A stretch of 64,000 nucleotides of DNA from Paraburkholderia sp. GTDB taxonomy: Bacteria; Pseudomonadota; Gammaproteobacteria; Burkholderiales; Burkholderiaceae. Shown here piece by piece: positions 31,058 through 41,393 of this stretch (position 1 is its first letter; every line of letters starts with the position of its first letter). A program made the translations under genes and the position numbers. Location: the NCBI RefSeq assembly GCF_004298475.1, contig NZ_SCRP01000037.1, forward strand, positions 1 through 64,000, read 5' to 3'. Under the pieces are notes generated by a model. That model saw nothing but the letters and a program-made list of their open reading frames with translations, was not told where the DNA came from and did no database searches.

Positions 31058-31200
31058 TTTCAGACACGACTCTTTCAATTCCTACCGAACGAAAACCTGC
31101 CGCGCATGCTGCATGACTGCGTGCGGCGACAGACGTGGCGTTCCCGGCATGTTGCGCGGCGCGCACCCGAGCCATCGGGGGCGCGCCAGATGTTGCAGAC

Positions 31201-32454
31201 TTAGCGATCGATCTCGCCGAACACGATGTCCTGTGTACCGATGATCGTCACCGCGTCGGCAATCATGTGGCCGCGCGCCATCTCGTCGAGTGACGAGAGG
31301 TGGGCATAGCCCGGTGCGCGGATTTTCAGACGATACGGCTTGTTTGCGCCGTCCGACACCAGATAGATGCCGAACTCGCCCTTCGGATGCTCGACGGCGG
31401 CGTATGCTTCGCCTTCGGGCACATGGAAGCCTTCCGTAAAGAGCTTGAAGTGGTGAATCAGCTCTTCCATGTTCGACTTCATGTTCACGCGCGAGGGCGG
31501 CGCGACCTTGTAATTGTCAATCATCACAGGGCCAGGATTCTTGCGCAGCCACTCAATGCATTGTTTCGCGATACGCGTGGATTGGCGCATCTCTTCGACA
31601 CGCACGAGATAGCGGTCGTAGCAGTCGCCGTTCACGCCAACCGGAATGTCGAAATCCATCCGGTCGTAGACTTCGTACGGCTGCTTCTTGCGCAGATCCC
31701 ACTCGATGCCCGAACCGCGCAGCATCGCGCCCGTCAGGCCGAGCTGCAGTGCACGCTCGGGGCTCACGACGCCGATGCCGACGAGACGCTGCTTCCAGAT
31801 GCGGTTGTCGGTCAGGAGCGTTTCGTACTCGTCGACGCAAACCGGGAAGCGCGTGAAGAAGTCGTCGATGAAGTCGAGCACCGAACCCTCGCGGGCTTCG
31901 TTGAGCTTCGCGATTGCGCGCTCGTTGCGGATCTTCGACGCCTTGAATTTCGGCATCGTGTCGGGCAGGTCGCGATAGACGCCGCCCGGACGGTAGTAGG
32001 CAGCGTGCATGCGCGCGCCCGAGACCGCCTCGTAGACGTCCATCAGGTCTTCGCGCTCGCGGAACGCGTAGAGGAAGACCGCCATGGCGCCGACGTCGAG
32101 CCCGTGCGAGCCGATCCACATCAGGTGGTTCAGCACGCGGGTAATTTCGTCGAACAGAACACGGATGTACTGCGCGCGCACCGGCACTTCGATGCCGAGC
32201 AGCTTTTCGATCGCGAGGACGTAGCCGTGCTCGTTGACCATCATCGACACGTAGTCGAGACGATCCATGTACGGCACCGACTGGATGAACGTCTTGTTTT
32301 CGGCGAGCTTTTCGGTGGCGCGATGCAGGAGGCCGATATGCGGATCGGCGCGCTGGATCACTTCGCCATCGAGCTCGAGCACGAGGCGCAGCACACCGTG
32401 CGCCGCCGGGTGCTGCGGGCCGAAGTTGAGCGTGTAGTTCTTGATCTCTGACAT
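31201..32454 (-). CDS. nuoD: NADH-quinone oxidoreductase subunit D
   Basis: A 417-residue 49-kDa-type subunit of complex I, descended from hydrogenase large subunits, forming the quinone site with NuoB. Visible: [15 protein letters not shown] with the quinone-binding His, [10 protein letters not shown], and the C-terminal segment [14 protein letters not shown]. The C and D subunits are separate genes here, as in most proteobacteria other than E. coli. It lies 9 bp after nuoC. Confidence 0.97.
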   Translation of the reverse strand: MSEIKNYTLNFGPQHPAAHGVLRLVLELDGEVIQRADPHIGLLHRATEKLAENKTFIQSVPYMDRLDYVSMMVNEHGYVLAIEKLLGIEVPVRAQYIRVLFDEITRVLNHLMWIGSHGLDVGAMAVFLYAFREREDLMDVYEAVSGARMHAAYYRPGGVYRDLPDTMPKFKASKIRNERAIAKLNEAREGSVLDFIDDFFTRFPVCVDEYETLLTDNRIWKQRLVGIGVVSPERALQLGLTGAMLRGSGIEWDLRKKQPYEVYDRMDFDIPVGVNGDCYDRYLVRVEEMRQSTRIAKQCIEWLRKNPGPVMIDNYKVAPPSRVNMKSNMEELIHHFKLFTEGFHVPEGEAYAAVEHPKGEFGIYLVSDGANKPYRLKIRAPGYAHLSSLDEMARGHMIADAVTIIGTQDIVFGEIDR

Positions 32455-32463
32455 GCGACCCTC

Positions 32464-33069
32464 TTAGTGTTTCTTCAGACCGCCGTACTGATCCTCGCGG
32501 ATCACACGCGGCGTGATTTCCCGCGGCTCGATGGTCACCGGCTGATAGACCACGCGCTTTTGCTCCGGGTCGTAACGCATTTCGACGTAACCGGAAACCG
32601 GGAAGTCCTTGCGGAACGGATGGCCGATGAAACCGTAATCGGTGAGAATCCGGCGCAGATCCGGATGGCCTTCGAACACGATGCCATACAGATCGAACGC
32701 TTCACGCTCGTACCAGTTCGCCGAATTCCAGATCTCGACGAGCGACGGCACGATCGGCATGTCGTCGTCCGGCGCAAACACGCGCAGACGCAGACGCCAG
32801 TTGTTCGTCACGGAGAGCAGATGCGTCACAGCGGCGAAACGCTGACCTTCCCAGGCGCCGTCGCCGTAGGTCTGATAGTCCACGCCGCACAGGTCGACGA
32901 GCTGCTCAAAACACAGCGCGCGATTGTCCCGCAATTGCTTTGCGACGTACAGAGAATCGGCTGCCTTGACGACGAGGGTCAACTCGCCGAGCGCCTCGGT
33001 GAGGCTAACGATGCGCGCACCAAGGGCCGCTTCGAGGTTCGCTTTCAGGGTCTCGAGTTTGCTTGCCAT
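32464..33069 (-). CDS. nuoC: NADH-quinone oxidoreductase subunit C
   Basis: A 201-residue 30-kDa-type subunit of complex I. The family signature is complete: [29 protein letters not shown] (position about 118-146) followed by GHPFRKDFP. It scaffolds NuoD and NuoI in the peripheral arm. It starts [17 protein letters not shown] and lies 21 bp after nuoB. Confidence 0.97.
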   Translation of the reverse strand: MASKLETLKANLEAALGARIVSLTEALGELTLVVKAADSLYVAKQLRDNRALCFEQLVDLCGVDYQTYGDGAWEGQRFAAVTHLLSVTNNWRLRLRVFAPDDDMPIVPSLVEIWNSANWYEREAFDLYGIVFEGHPDLRRILTDYGFIGHPFRKDFPVSGYVEMRYDPEQKRVVYQPVTIEPREITPRVIREDQYGGLKKH

Positions 33070-33090
33070 ATTGTGGGGAGGCTCGCGCCT

Positions 33091-33570
33091 TTATTGACGG
33101 GCGATGGTATTGGTGCGGCGGATCTTCGCCTGCAACTGGATGATCCCGTAGATCAGGGCTTCGGCAGTGGGCGGGCAGCCCGGCACGTACACGTCGACCG
33201 GCACGACGCGATCACAGCCGCGCACGACCGAGTACGAATAGTGGTAATAGCCGCCACCATTGGCGCACGAACCCATCGAGATCACCCAACGCGGCTCGGC
33301 CATCTGGTCGTAGACCTTGCGCAGCGCCGGCGCCATCTTGTTGCACAGCGTGCCGGCAACGATCATCACGTCGGACTGGCGCGGACTCGGGCGGAACACC
33401 ACCCCGAAGCGGTCGAGGTCATAGCGGGAAGCACCCGCCTGCATCATCTCCACCGCGCAACACGCAAGACCGAACGTCATCGGCCACAGCGAGCCCGTAC
33501 GCGTCCAGTTGATCAGTTTGTCAGCCGTCGTGGTGACAAACCCCTCCTTCAACACCCCTTCGATACTCAT
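33091..33570 (-). CDS. nuoB: NADH-quinone oxidoreductase subunit B
   Basis: A 159-residue PSST-type subunit carrying the terminal cluster N2. The tandem-cysteine ligand pair is visible in [10 protein letters not shown], the third Cys in [10 protein letters not shown] and the fourth in [11 protein letters not shown]. Starts [15 protein letters not shown]. It is separated from nuoA by 61 bp. Full length. Confidence 0.97.
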   Translation of the reverse strand: MSIEGVLKEGFVTTTADKLINWTRTGSLWPMTFGLACCAVEMMQAGASRYDLDRFGVVFRPSPRQSDVMIVAGTLCNKMAPALRKVYDQMAEPRWVISMGSCANGGGYYHYSYSVVRGCDRVVPVDVYVPGCPPTAEALIYGIIQLQAKIRRTNTIARQ

Positions 33571-33631
33571 GTGCTTTCCACTCCAGACGGACGACCATCC
33601 CGGCCACCCATGCTATCCGGCGATTAACCCA

Positions 33632-33991
33632 TCATTCCCAGTCAAGACCGCCTTTCTTCCAGATGTAGGCAAAGCCCAGCAGGAATTCGAGCAGAAACAC
33701 CATCATCGAAATAAAACCGGGCCAGCCGATATCGCGCAGGGCAACGCCCCACGGAAACAGAAACGCGGTTTCGAGATCGAAGATGATGAAGAGAATGGCG
33801 ACCAGGTAGTAGCGTACGTCGAACTTCATGCGCGCATCTTCGAAGGCTTCGAAGCCGCACTCGTACGGCGAATTCTTTTCGCTATCTGGCCGATTGGGAC
33901 CGAGGATCTTGCCGATGGTGACCAGCGCTATGCCCAGACCGATACCCACCAGGAGGAACAACAGGACGGGGAAATAGGCTGCGAGGTTCAA
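33632..33991 (-). CDS. nuoA: NADH-quinone oxidoreductase subunit A
   Basis: A 119-residue, three-helix membrane subunit of complex I and the first gene of the nuo operon. Motifs: [34 protein letters not shown], with the cysteine that becomes exposed in the deactive enzyme form. Starts [17 protein letters not shown] hairpin and a candidate promoter lie in the 120 bp upstream, after the tRNA terminator. Confidence 0.97.
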   Translation of the reverse strand: MNLAAYFPVLLFLLVGIGLGIALVTIGKILGPNRPDSEKNSPYECGFEAFEDARMKFDVRYYLVAILFIIFDLETAFLFPWGVALRDIGWPGFISMMVFLLEFLLGFAYIWKKGGLDWE

Positions 33992-34049
33992 GGCTTTCCT
34001 CTATCGGTTAGTTCAGGGTTCCGCAGGCGCGCTTCGCGCTGCGGGCATC

Positions 34050-34078
34050 ACTACACGTACACGTACCTGGCGCTGCAA
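34050..34078 (-). promoter_or_regulatory. Candidate nuo operon promoter
   Basis: On the - strand, TTGCAG (34073-34078), 17-bp spacer, TGTAGT (34050-34055). Modest match to sigma-70 but correctly placed after the tRNA-Leu terminator. The resulting leader would contain the inverted repeat CCGCAG/CTGCGG at 34021-34044. Confidence 0.4.
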
Positions 34079-34104
34079 ACTAAAAACAAACACGGAACAG
34101 GCGA

Positions 34105-34146
34105 CAAAAAAAATACCAGCCGGAGCGAAGCAAGCGGCTGGTATTT
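34105..34146 (-). terminator. Terminator downstream of tRNA-Leu
   Basis: Perfect 12-bp stem AAATACCAGCCG / CGGCTGGTATTT (34111-34122 and 34135-34146), followed on the - strand by eight or more T. It separates the tRNA transcript from the nuo operon. Confidence 0.93.
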
Positions 34147-34160
34147 TTAGATGACATTGT

Positions 34161-34245
34161 TGGTGCCGACGGCGAGACTCGAACTCGCACAGCTTTCGCC
34201 ACTACCCCCTCAAGATAGCGTGTCTACCAATTTCACCACGTCGGC
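34161..34245 (-). tRNA. leuU: tRNA-Leu (anticodon GAG)
   Basis: An 85-nt type II tRNA with encoded CCA. Acceptor stem GCCGACG / CGTCGGC, D-loop GGTAGACACGC as in leucine tRNAs, anticodon loop CTTGAGG (anticodon GAG, reading CUC and CUU), long variable arm, T-loop GTTCGAGTC. It has its own promoter and terminator between secG and nuoA. CUC is one of the two main leucine codons in this GC-rich genome. Confidence 0.97.
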
Positions 34246-34268
34246 ACTACATGCAATCCGGGAGAACA

Positions 34269-34297
34269 ATCTTATTTATACCCGCGAATCGCTTCAA
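34269..34297 (-). promoter_or_regulatory. Promoter for tRNA-Leu
   Basis: TTGAAG (34292-34297), 17-bp spacer, TAAGAT (34269-34274) on the - strand. It predicts transcription starting about 17 nt before the mature tRNA, in an AT-rich stretch unusual for the window. Confidence 0.65.
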
Positions 34298-34369
34298 GAC
34301 TTAAATTCTAACTTGTTTTCGAGATTTGTTCAACGCACAAAACAAGTTTTTCGAATTTTTTCAAACAAT

Positions 34370-34783
34370 TTATTTCGGCACTTCACTGCCATGATTCGGC
34401 GTCGCATTTGCTGCCGAAGCTGCAGCAGCAGCCGGGGAAACAGCCGTCGCAGGCGAAGCAGCGACAGGTGCCGAAACGACCGGAGCCGAAGCTACAACCG
34501 GGGCAGGAGCCGAAGCACCAAGCACGCCAGCCGAAGGTTTGGCATGATACGAGCCGATGTAAGTTAATGCAAGAGTTGAAACAAAAAATACTGTCGCAAG
34601 CACCGCGGTCGTACGCGAAAGGAAGTTCGCCGAGCCGCTCGCGCCGAACAGGCTGCCCGATGCGCCACTGCCGAAAGCCGCGCCCATATCCGCGCCTTTG
34701 CCGTGCTGCAGCAACACGAGGCCGACCACCCCGAGCGCCGACAGAAGCTGAATGACGATCACCAACGTTTTCAAATACAGCAT
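34370..34783 (-). CDS. secG: Preprotein translocase subunit SecG
   Basis: A 137-residue SecG, the small accessory subunit of the SecYEG translocon. Two membrane helices (about 4-24 and 52-72) flank the conserved loop VLLQHGKGADMGAAFGSGASGSLFG. The C-terminal 60 residues are Ala/Pro/Val-rich low complexity, as usual in Burkholderia. Start at MLYLKTLVIVIQLL; the frame extends upstream without SecG similarity. It lies 105 bp after tpiA, and the pair is probably transcribed together. Confidence 0.95.
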   Translation of the reverse strand: MLYLKTLVIVIQLLSALGVVGLVLLQHGKGADMGAAFGSGASGSLFGASGSANFLSRTTAVLATVFFVSTLALTYIGSYHAKPSAGVLGASAPAPVVASAPVVSAPVAASPATAVSPAAAAASAANATPNHGSEVPK

Positions 34784-34888
34784 GACACCCACCTGAGTCC
34801 TTGTTGAGCACGCGCCTCGGTTACCTGAGCACCCCAAGACACACGCATACGAAGCCTGCACGCCCCTGACAAGGGCACGCGCGGGCTC

Positions 34889-35671
34889 TTAGCCCACGAC
34901 ATCCGCGCCCGCTCCAGCGGCCGCGCAAATCGCGAGAAAATCCCCTTCCTTCAACGACGCGCCGCCAATCAGGCCGCCGTCGATATCGGCTTGACGGAAC
35001 AGCTCCGCCGCATTCTCCGGCTTCACGCTGCCGCCATAGAGCAGCGGCACGTTAGCAGCCTGTGCGCCCTTCGCGGCAAGACGCGCACGCAAGAACGCGT
35101 GAACCTGCTGCGCCTGCTCCGAGCTTGCGCTCTTGCCGGTGCCGATAGCCCAAACGGGTTCGTAAGCCACGACGATGCGCGCCGCTTCTTCAACCGACAG
35201 CACGGCGAGCACCGCATCGAGTTGCGCGCCGACTACGCGCTCGGTCGCGCCGGATTCGCGCTCTTCGAGCGTCTCGCCCACGCAAACGATGGGCGTAAGC
35301 CCTGCCGCCAGCACGCGCTGCGCCTTCGCCGCAACGAGCTCGGAACTTTCGCCATGATAAGCGCGCCGCTCCGAGTGCCCAACGATCGCATACGCAGCCT
35401 CGAAATCGGCGATCATGCCCGCCGCAACTTCGCCGGTAAATGCGCCCTGCTCGTGCGCCGAGACATCCTGCGCGCCCCAGGCGACCCGGCTTCCGCCAAG
35501 CAGCGCCTGCGCCTGCGCAAGATACGGATGCGGCACGCACACGCCAATACCCACGCCGCGCGGCAATGCCTGCGCGCCGCGTGCGACGCCCTGCAAAAGC
35601 GCTGCGTTGGCCGCGAGACGGCCGTGCATCTTCCAGTTACCGACTACAAGCTTGGATCGTTGATTCGACAT
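34889..35671 (-). CDS. tpiA: Triosephosphate isomerase
   Basis: A 260-residue glycolytic enzyme interconverting dihydroxyacetone phosphate and glyceraldehyde 3-phosphate. Catalytic residues are present: Lys14 in GNWKMHG, His99 in IVGHSERR and Glu171 in [12 protein letters not shown]. The phosphate loop YGGSVKPEN and GGLIGGASL follow. Start at [15 protein letters not shown] good promoter lies about 30 bp upstream. The tpiA-secG order before nuo is typical of Burkholderiales. Confidence 0.97.
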   Translation of the reverse strand: MSNQRSKLVVGNWKMHGRLAANAALLQGVARGAQALPRGVGIGVCVPHPYLAQAQALLGGSRVAWGAQDVSAHEQGAFTGEVAAGMIADFEAAYAIVGHSERRAYHGESSELVAAKAQRVLAAGLTPIVCVGETLEERESGATERVVGAQLDAVLAVLSVEEAARIVVAYEPVWAIGTGKSASSEQAQQVHAFLRARLAAKGAQAANVPLLYGGSVKPENAAELFRQADIDGGLIGGASLKEGDFLAICAAAGAGADVVG

Positions 35672-35709
35672 TGTTTCGGTTGCCGTTAAAAGCGGACGCA
35701 AAACGCACA

Positions 35710-35739
35710 ATTTTACTTCGTCAAGCGGAAGCGGGTCAA
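35710..35739 (-). promoter_or_regulatory. Promoter for tpiA-secG
   Basis: TTGACC (35734-35739), 18-bp spacer, TAAAAT (35710-35715) on the - strand, five of six matches to each sigma-70 element. Predicted 5' leader of about 32 nt. Confidence 0.75.
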
Positions 35740-35767
35740 ACCGCGAGGAATGATTCGCGCGCCCGGC

Positions 35768-36784
35768 TCAAGCCTTTCGACCCCAATCGAGCACGATCTT
35801 GCCGACGTGCTCGCTGCTTTCCATCAGCGCATGCGCCTGCGCGGCCTGCTCCGCAGGGAACACGCGGAACACGACCGGCTTGATGCTGCCCGCTTCGAGC
35901 AGCGGCCACACGCGCTCCTTCAGCTCCCGCGCGATGTTCGCCTTGAACTCAACCGGCCGCGCACGCAGCGTCGAACCCGTGATCGTGAGGCGTCGCCGCA
36001 GAATCTCGTGCACGTTGACTTCGGCCTTCGATCCGCCAAGCGTCGCGATCAGCACGACGCGACCGCCGTCCGCGAGCGCGGAAAGTTCGCGTGGCACATA
36101 GCCGCCGCCCACCATATCGAGGATCACGTCGACGCCGCGATTTTGCGTGAGCGCCTTCACGACTTCGACGAAATCTTCGCTGCGATAGTTGATCGCGCGT
36201 TCCGCACCCAGTTGCTCACAGGCGCGGCACTTGTCGTCGGAGCCCGCGGTCGCGAACACGCGATAGCCGAGCGCGTGCGCCATCTGGATCGCCGTCACGC
36301 CGATGCCGCTCGAACCGCCCTGCACGAGCAGCGTCTCGTTCTCGCCGCCCTCGCCCGCACCGAGCTGGCCGCGCTGGAACACGTTGCTCCACACGGTGAA
36401 GAACGTTTCGGGCAACGAAGCGGCCTCGATATCGGAGAGCCCCGCCGGGACCGGCAGGCACTGGCCGAGCGGCGCCGCTGCATATTCGGCATAGCCGCCG
36501 CCCGCGATCAGCGCACATACGCGATCACCCATCTTCAGGCCAAACGGGTTGTTCTTCTCGTCGATCGTGCCGCCGACGATCTCACCCGCGACTTCCAGCC
36601 CCGGCAGATCCGAAATGCCCGGCGGCGGCGCATACGCGCCCTTGCGCTGGAACACGTCCGGCCGGTTCACACCCGACGCCGCGACCTTGATGAGCACTTC
36701 ACCCGCTTTCGGTTCGGGCATTGCGCGCTCGCTCAGCTTGAGTACGTCCGGCGCACCGAATTCGGTGATCTCGACTGCGTTCAT
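35768..36784 (-). CDS. NAD(P)H-quinone oxidoreductase (zeta-crystallin-like MDR family)
   Basis: A 338-residue zinc-independent medium-chain reductase of the quinone oxidoreductase group, PIG3-like. Visible: the N-terminal GroES-like domain (NRPDVFQRKGAYAPPPG), the Rossmann motif VQGGSSGIGVTAIQMA, and NYRSEDFVE binding the NADP phosphate. No structural-zinc cysteine set. Start at MNAVEITEFGAPDVLKL; the frame continues upstream to the pnp terminator. It is read in the same direction as pnp, just downstream of its terminator. Likely electron acceptors are quinones; the true substrate is unknown. Confidence 0.9.
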   Translation of the reverse strand: MNAVEITEFGAPDVLKLSERAMPEPKAGEVLIKVAASGVNRPDVFQRKGAYAPPPGISDLPGLEVAGEIVGGTIDEKNNPFGLKMGDRVCALIAGGGYAEYAAAPLGQCLPVPAGLSDIEAASLPETFFTVWSNVFQRGQLGAGEGGENETLLVQGGSSGIGVTAIQMAHALGYRVFATAGSDDKCRACEQLGAERAINYRSEDFVEVVKALTQNRGVDVILDMVGGGYVPRELSALADGGRVVLIATLGGSKAEVNVHEILRRRLTITGSTLRARPVEFKANIARELKERVWPLLEAGSIKPVVFRVFPAEQAAQAHALMESSEHVGKIVLDWGRKA

Positions 36785-36868
36785 ATCTCGTCTCCGTTTG
36801 TCCGGATGGTGCTGCGCACGCGATGCATGCGCAAGGCCATCCAGGCACCACTCCAGGCAACCCATCAG

Positions 36869-36907
36869 AAAAAACGGCCGGTGCGCATGCTGCGCCGCCG
36901 GCCGTTT
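36869..36907 (-). terminator. Terminator downstream of pnp
   Basis: Long stem AAACGGCCGG / CCGGCCGTTT with an inner GCGCA/TGCGC pairing, followed by T on the - strand, 13 bp after the pnp stop codon. Confidence 0.88.
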
Positions 36908-36919
36908 CAGGCTGCCGCG

Positions 36920-39070
36920 TTACTGCTGCGGCTCGCCCTGCGGCGCACCGCCGCCATTGGCCGCCTCGTTCAGCAGCGCCTTGGCCGACAGGCGCACGCG
37001 GCCCTTCTCGTCCGTCTGGATGACCTTGACCTTCACGATCTGGCCTTCCTTCAGATAGTCGTTGATGTCCTTGATGCGCTCGTTGGCGATCTCGGAGATG
37101 TGCAGCAGGCCATCCTTGCCCGGCAGCAGGTTCACGATCGCGCCGAAGTCCAGCAGCTTGAGGACCGGACCCTCGTACACCTGGCCTACTTCGATTTCGG
37201 CCGTGATGTTCTCGATGCGCTTCTTCGCTTCGGCCATGCCTTCGCTCGACGTGCTCGCGATGGTCACGACGCCGTCGTCGGAGATGTCGATCGTCGTGCC
37301 GGTTTCTTCCGTCAGCGCGCGGATCACCGAACCACCCTTGCCGATCACGTCGCGGATCTTCTCCGGGTTGATCTTGATGGTGATCATGCGCGGTGCGAAC
37401 GCCGACAGTTCCGTGTTCGCGCCCGAAACGGCCTCGGTCATCTTGCCGAGGATGTGCATGCGGCCTTCCTTCGCCTGCGCGAGCGCGACCTGCATGATTT
37501 CCTTGGTGATGCCCTGGATCTTGATGTCCATCTGCAGCGCCGTCACGCCTTCCGACGTACCGGCCACCTTGAAGTCCATGTCGCCGAGGTGATCTTCGTC
37601 GCCGAGAATATCGGTCAGCACCGCGAACTTGTTGCCTTCGAGAATCAGGCCCATCGCGATGCCCGCGACGTGCGCCTTCATCGGCACGCCGGCGTCCATC
37701 AGCGCGAGGCAGCCGCCGCACACCGATGCCATCGACGACGAACCGTTGGACTCGGTGATTTCCGAGACGACGCGGATCGAGTAGCCGAACTCTTCGGCGC
37801 TCGGCAGGCACGCGACGAGCGCGCGCTTCGCGAGACGGCCGTGGCCGATTTCACGACGCTTCGGCGAACCGACGCGGCCCGTTTCGCCGGTCGCGAACGG
37901 GGGCATGTTGTAGTGGAGCATGAAGCGGTCGCGGTACTCGCCTTCGAGCGCGTCGATGATCTGCTCATCGCCCTTGGTGCCGAGCGTCGCGACGACGAGC
38001 GCCTGCGTTTCGCCACGCGTGAAGAGCGCCGAGCCGTGCGTGCGCGGCAGAACGCCCGTGCGGATCTCGATCGGGCGCACCGTGCGCGTGTCGCGGCCGT
38101 CGATGCGCGGCTCGCCGTTCAGGATCTGCGAGCGGACGATCTTCGCTTCGAGGTCGAACAGCACGTTGCCGACGCTCGCCTTGTCGGCGGCCGTCGTGCC
38201 CGCTGCTGCGGCTTCTTCTTCGAGCCTGGCCGACGTGGCTGCGTAGACTTCCTTCAGCTTCGCCGAGCGCTGCTGCTTGTCGCGCAGTTGATAGGCGGCG
38301 AGCAGTTCGTTGTAGGCGATGTCGGTGATGCGGGCGATCAGCGCTTCGTCCTTCGGCGCCGGCTGCCAGTCCCATTCGGGCTTGCCGCCGTCACGCACGA
38401 GTTCGTGGATCGCGTCGATGGCGGTCTGCATCTGCTCGTGGCCGAACACCACGGCGCCGAGCATCACGTCTTCCGGCAGCTGTTCCGCTTCCGATTCCAC
38501 CATCAGCACTGCGCGCTCCGTACCGGCCACGACGAGGTCGAGGCTCGATTCCTTGATCTGCGCGCGCGTCGGGTTCAGCACGTATTCGTTGTTGAGGTAG
38601 CCGACGCGAGCCGCGCCGACCGGGCCGTTGAACGGCAGACCCGAGACGGCCAGCGCTGCCGACGCGCCGATCAGCGCGGGGATGTCAGCCGGGATTTCCG
38701 GGTTGATCGACAGCACGTGGATGACAACCTGCACTTCGTTGTAGAAGCCTTCCGGGAAGAGCGGGCGCAGCGGACGGTCGATCAGGCGCGAGATCAGCGT
38801 CTCGCCTTCGGACGGACGGCCTTCGCGGCGGAAGAAGCCGCCGGGGATCTTGCCGGCCGAATAGGTCTTTTCGATGTAGTCGACGGTCAGCGGGAAGAAA
38901 TCCTGGCCGGGCTTGGCGGTCTTCGCGCCGACGACGGTGGCGAGCACGACGGTATCTTCGACGTCGACGATGACGGCGCCGCCTGCCTGACGGGCGATTT
39001 CACCCGTTTCGAGGCGAACATTATGCTGGCCCCATTTGAACTCTTTCACGACTTTATTGAACATGGTCAT
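36920..39070 (-). CDS. pnp: Polyribonucleotide nucleotidyltransferase
   Basis: A 716-residue PNPase, the phosphorolytic 3' exonuclease of the RNA degradosome. Two RNase PH-like domains (about 1-145 and 310-540; [14 protein letters not shown] and [17 protein letters not shown] visible), then a KH domain ([21 protein letters not shown]) and an S1 domain ([29 protein letters not shown]). Full length and intact. It is encoded after rpsO; two hairpins in the intergenic leader may be RNase III or autoregulatory targets as in E. coli, where PNPase represses itself. Confidence 0.97.
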   Translation of the reverse strand: MTMFNKVVKEFKWGQHNVRLETGEIARQAGGAVIVDVEDTVVLATVVGAKTAKPGQDFFPLTVDYIEKTYSAGKIPGGFFRREGRPSEGETLISRLIDRPLRPLFPEGFYNEVQVVIHVLSINPEIPADIPALIGASAALAVSGLPFNGPVGAARVGYLNNEYVLNPTRAQIKESSLDLVVAGTERAVLMVESEAEQLPEDVMLGAVVFGHEQMQTAIDAIHELVRDGGKPEWDWQPAPKDEALIARITDIAYNELLAAYQLRDKQQRSAKLKEVYAATSARLEEEAAAAGTTAADKASVGNVLFDLEAKIVRSQILNGEPRIDGRDTRTVRPIEIRTGVLPRTHGSALFTRGETQALVVATLGTKGDEQIIDALEGEYRDRFMLHYNMPPFATGETGRVGSPKRREIGHGRLAKRALVACLPSAEEFGYSIRVVSEITESNGSSSMASVCGGCLALMDAGVPMKAHVAGIAMGLILEGNKFAVLTDILGDEDHLGDMDFKVAGTSEGVTALQMDIKIQGITKEIMQVALAQAKEGRMHILGKMTEAVSGANTELSAFAPRMITIKINPEKIRDVIGKGGSVIRALTEETGTTIDISDDGVVTIASTSSEGMAEAKKRIENITAEIEVGQVYEGPVLKLLDFGAIVNLLPGKDGLLHISEIANERIKDINDYLKEGQIVKVKVIQTDEKGRVRLSAKALLNEAANGGGAPQGEPQQ

Positions 39071-39313
39071 GTCTGGTCACTCCTTACACATTGTTATGCT
39101 GCGTGGCGCGCCGTAGGCGTGCGACACGGCAATACACGGACCGGCGCCGCGCAAGAAGAGGTGTGGTTATGCCATTCCAGCGAATCGCGCATGACGGCGC
39201 ACCGACACGCGATCTGATGGAATGACACAAAGCTCTGCTCCGTGGTCCGGTCCCGCTGATACTGCTATTACGGCTTTTACAGCTATGACGGCCTGCACTG
39301 CATTGTGCTGCTC

Positions 39314-39343
39314 AACGGTACGCCTGATGCGAAGCGTACCGTT
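39314..39343. repeat. Perfect inverted repeat in the rpsO-pnp leader
   Basis: AACGGTACGC / GCGTACCGTT, 10-bp perfect stem with a 10-nt loop, between the rpsO terminator and pnp. No T tract, so more likely a processing or regulatory hairpin than a terminator. Confidence 0.7.
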
Positions 39344-39353
39344 CAAAAACAAA

Positions 39354-39384
39354 ATGCCTGCATCAGCGAAACTGACACAGGCAT
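39354..39384 (-). terminator. rpsO terminator
   Basis: ATGCCTG / CAGGCAT outer stem with an inner TCAG/CTGA pairing, followed on the - strand by TTTTGTTTTTG, 20 bp after the rpsO stop codon. Read-through would supply pnp. Confidence 0.8.
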
Positions 39385-39404
39385 CGTGCTGGAAGAACTT
39401 CCGG

Positions 39405-39674
39405 TTACTTGCGCAGACCCAGCTTCTCGATCAGCGAGCGGTAACGGTCAGCGTCCTTGCCCTTCAGGTAGTCGAGCAGCTTGCGGCGGCGGCTCACCAT
39501 GCGCAGCAGACCGCGGCGGCTGTGGTGATCCTTCGCGTGCGACTTGAAGTGCGAGGTCAGTTCGTTGATACGCGACGTCAGGAGTGCAACCTGAACTTCG
39601 GGGGAACCCGTGTCGCCAGTGCCGCGCGCGAATTGCGCGACGATGTCGGACTTCTTGATATCTGCTACGGACAT
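39405..39674 (-). CDS. rpsO: 30S ribosomal protein S15
   Basis: An 89-residue S15, a primary 16S rRNA-binding protein. Signature [23 protein letters not shown] followed by [10 protein letters not shown] and LLDYLKGKD is complete. GGA lies about 8 nt upstream of the ATG. First gene of the rpsO-pnp unit; a promoter with a strong extended -10 lies about 70 bp upstream. Confidence 0.98.
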   Translation of the reverse strand: MSVADIKKSDIVAQFARGTGDTGSPEVQVALLTSRINELTSHFKSHAKDHHSRRGLLRMVSRRRKLLDYLKGKDADRYRSLIEKLGLRK

Positions 39675-39745
39675 TTTGCTTTTCCTTTAAAACTAACGGG
39701 CGGTCACGGAAGAAAGGCCGTGCCGTGGGTTACGACGAAGCGCGC

Positions 39746-39751
39746 ATTGTA
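39746..39751 (-). promoter_or_regulatory. rpsO promoter -10 element
   Basis: TACAAT preceded by TGC (extended -10) on the - strand; the hexamer TTCGCG 17 bp upstream is a poor -35, compensated by the extended -10. Predicted leader about 65 nt. Confidence 0.6.
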
Positions 39752-39862
39752 GCACAAGCCCGGTTCGTCGCGAACGCAGCGCCCTGGGCGGGGGATTCGG
39801 GGGGAACCCGGCGCGGCGGGCGCTCGCTCGCGCCGAGCCAGGTATAGAGCCAGAGGCAGCGC

Positions 39863-41221
39863 TCAGGGCCGCTTCATGCGGCACGTCATTGTCGGCACGG
39901 TGCGCTGCGGCGGCAGCGCGAGCACGGTGCGAAAACCGTATCCCGAGCCCTCGTTGTCGAAGCGCACGCCCGGCGTGCCCGCCTTGTCCATCTGCATCAC
40001 GTAAAGGGGCTGAATCACCTGATGGTCGTCGGCGCGCATCCACATCGGATGAAAGCTGCTTTCGTCGCCCGTGAAGCGCATGCCCTCCAGCGCTTTCGCC
40101 ACCGCGGCCGGATCGGCGGAACCCGCGTTCGTCAGCGCCTGCCCGAGCATCTCGACGAGCATGACCATGCGCAGCACAGGATAGTCGTCCTGCGGCGCCC
40201 GATAGCGCGCACGGAATGCCGCGTACCAGGCGTCGGACGCCGCGCCGCCCGCGTTCGGATGCCACTCGGCGACGGCGATTACGCGCTTCACGCCCGCCTT
40301 GCCCAGCGCCGCCGGTGCGCCGAGGCTGTTGCCATAGAACGTGTAGAACTTCGTGTCGAGGCCCTGCTCTCGCGCAGCCTTGACGAGCAATGCGAGGTCG
40401 CTGCCCCAGTTGCCGGTGATCACGGCATCCGCGCCCGATGCGCGAATCTTCGAGACGTACGGCGCAAAATCCTTCACGCGGCCAACCGGGTGGAATTCGT
40501 CGCCGACCACGGCGATATCGGGGCGCTGCTTCGCGAGTGCCGCACGTGCGAGCGCGCTCACGTCGTGGCCGAAGCTGTAGTCCTGATTCAGCAGGTAAAC
40601 CTTCTTGACCGACTGATCGGCGGCAATCACATCCGCAAGCGCGTCCACGCGCATGCCCGCATGGGCGTCGAAGCGGAAGTGCCAGAAGCTGCAGTCCGCG
40701 CCGGTGAGCGCGGGATCGACGGCGGAGTAGTTGAGAAACAGCGCGCGATTGTCGGGAGCGCGCGCATTCTGACGATCGATCGCCTTCACGAGCGCGGCCG
40801 CCACCGCCGAGCTATTGCCCTGCAGGATGAAGCCGATATGGCGATCGGCGGCGGCGCGCAGCTGCATCAGCGCCGTCTCGGTGCTGCCCTTGCTGTCGAG
40901 CACGACGAGTTCGAGCGGATGACGCCCATCGCGCAGCACGACGCCGCCGTGCGCGTTCACGCGCTCGACACCGAAACGCAGATTGCGCTCCACTGCGGCG
41001 CCCGCGTCGGCGAACGGGCCGGACATGCCCTCGATCAACGCGAGCCGCACAGGCGCGAGCGTCGGCTGGCTGCCCGGCGCATTGCCGGCCTGCATCGGCT
41101 GCGTCGGCTGTATCGCCTGCGCCGCTGCGCCCGCGGCCATCGCGAGGCCAAAGGCCAGCGGCCCCAGCAGGGCTGCCGCACGGCCCGATCTTCGCGCGCT
41201 TCGTGATGGTCGTGCTCTCAT
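39863..41221 (-). CDS. Branched-chain amino acid-type ABC transporter substrate-binding protein
   Basis: A 452-residue periplasmic binding protein of the LivK/type 1 family. A basic N-terminus and hydrophobic core with an AAAQA ending (about 1-36) form a signal peptide. The mature part begins the classic fold at VRLALIEGMSGPFADAG and continues with YLLNQDYSFGHDV and ADAVITGNWGSDLALL. No permease or ATPase genes adjoin, so it is an orphan binding protein that must use a transporter encoded elsewhere, or acts as a sensor. Ligand unknown; branched-chain amino acids, amides and aromatic acids are all bound by relatives. Confidence 0.88.
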   Translation of the reverse strand: MRARPSRSARRSGRAAALLGPLAFGLAMAAGAAAQAIQPTQPMQAGNAPGSQPTLAPVRLALIEGMSGPFADAGAAVERNLRFGVERVNAHGGVVLRDGRHPLELVVLDSKGSTETALMQLRAAADRHIGFILQGNSSAVAAALVKAIDRQNARAPDNRALFLNYSAVDPALTGADCSFWHFRFDAHAGMRVDALADVIAADQSVKKVYLLNQDYSFGHDVSALARAALAKQRPDIAVVGDEFHPVGRVKDFAPYVSKIRASGADAVITGNWGSDLALLVKAAREQGLDTKFYTFYGNSLGAPAALGKAGVKRVIAVAEWHPNAGGAASDAWYAAFRARYRAPQDDYPVLRMVMLVEMLGQALTNAGSADPAAVAKALEGMRFTGDESSFHPMWMRADDHQVIQPLYVMQMDKAGTPGVRFDNEGSGYGFRTVLALPPQRTVPTMTCRMKRP

Positions 41222-41393
41222 GCCCTCTTCCTCTCGTTCTCGTCGGTGCTCGATGATCCGAAGCGCGGATCATAGGGCGGCAAGCGCCGCCGCGGCAAGT
41301 CCGCTGGACGCCCGTCGCACGCTGCGCATTGCATGTCAAAATATCGGCTCGACAATTACTGCGGTCGTCGGGACATTGCCGTCGGCGAACTCC

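Noticed and set aside
34021..34044. Hairpin in the nuoA leader as a riboswitch
   Set aside because: Single short stem without any recognisable aptamer architecture.
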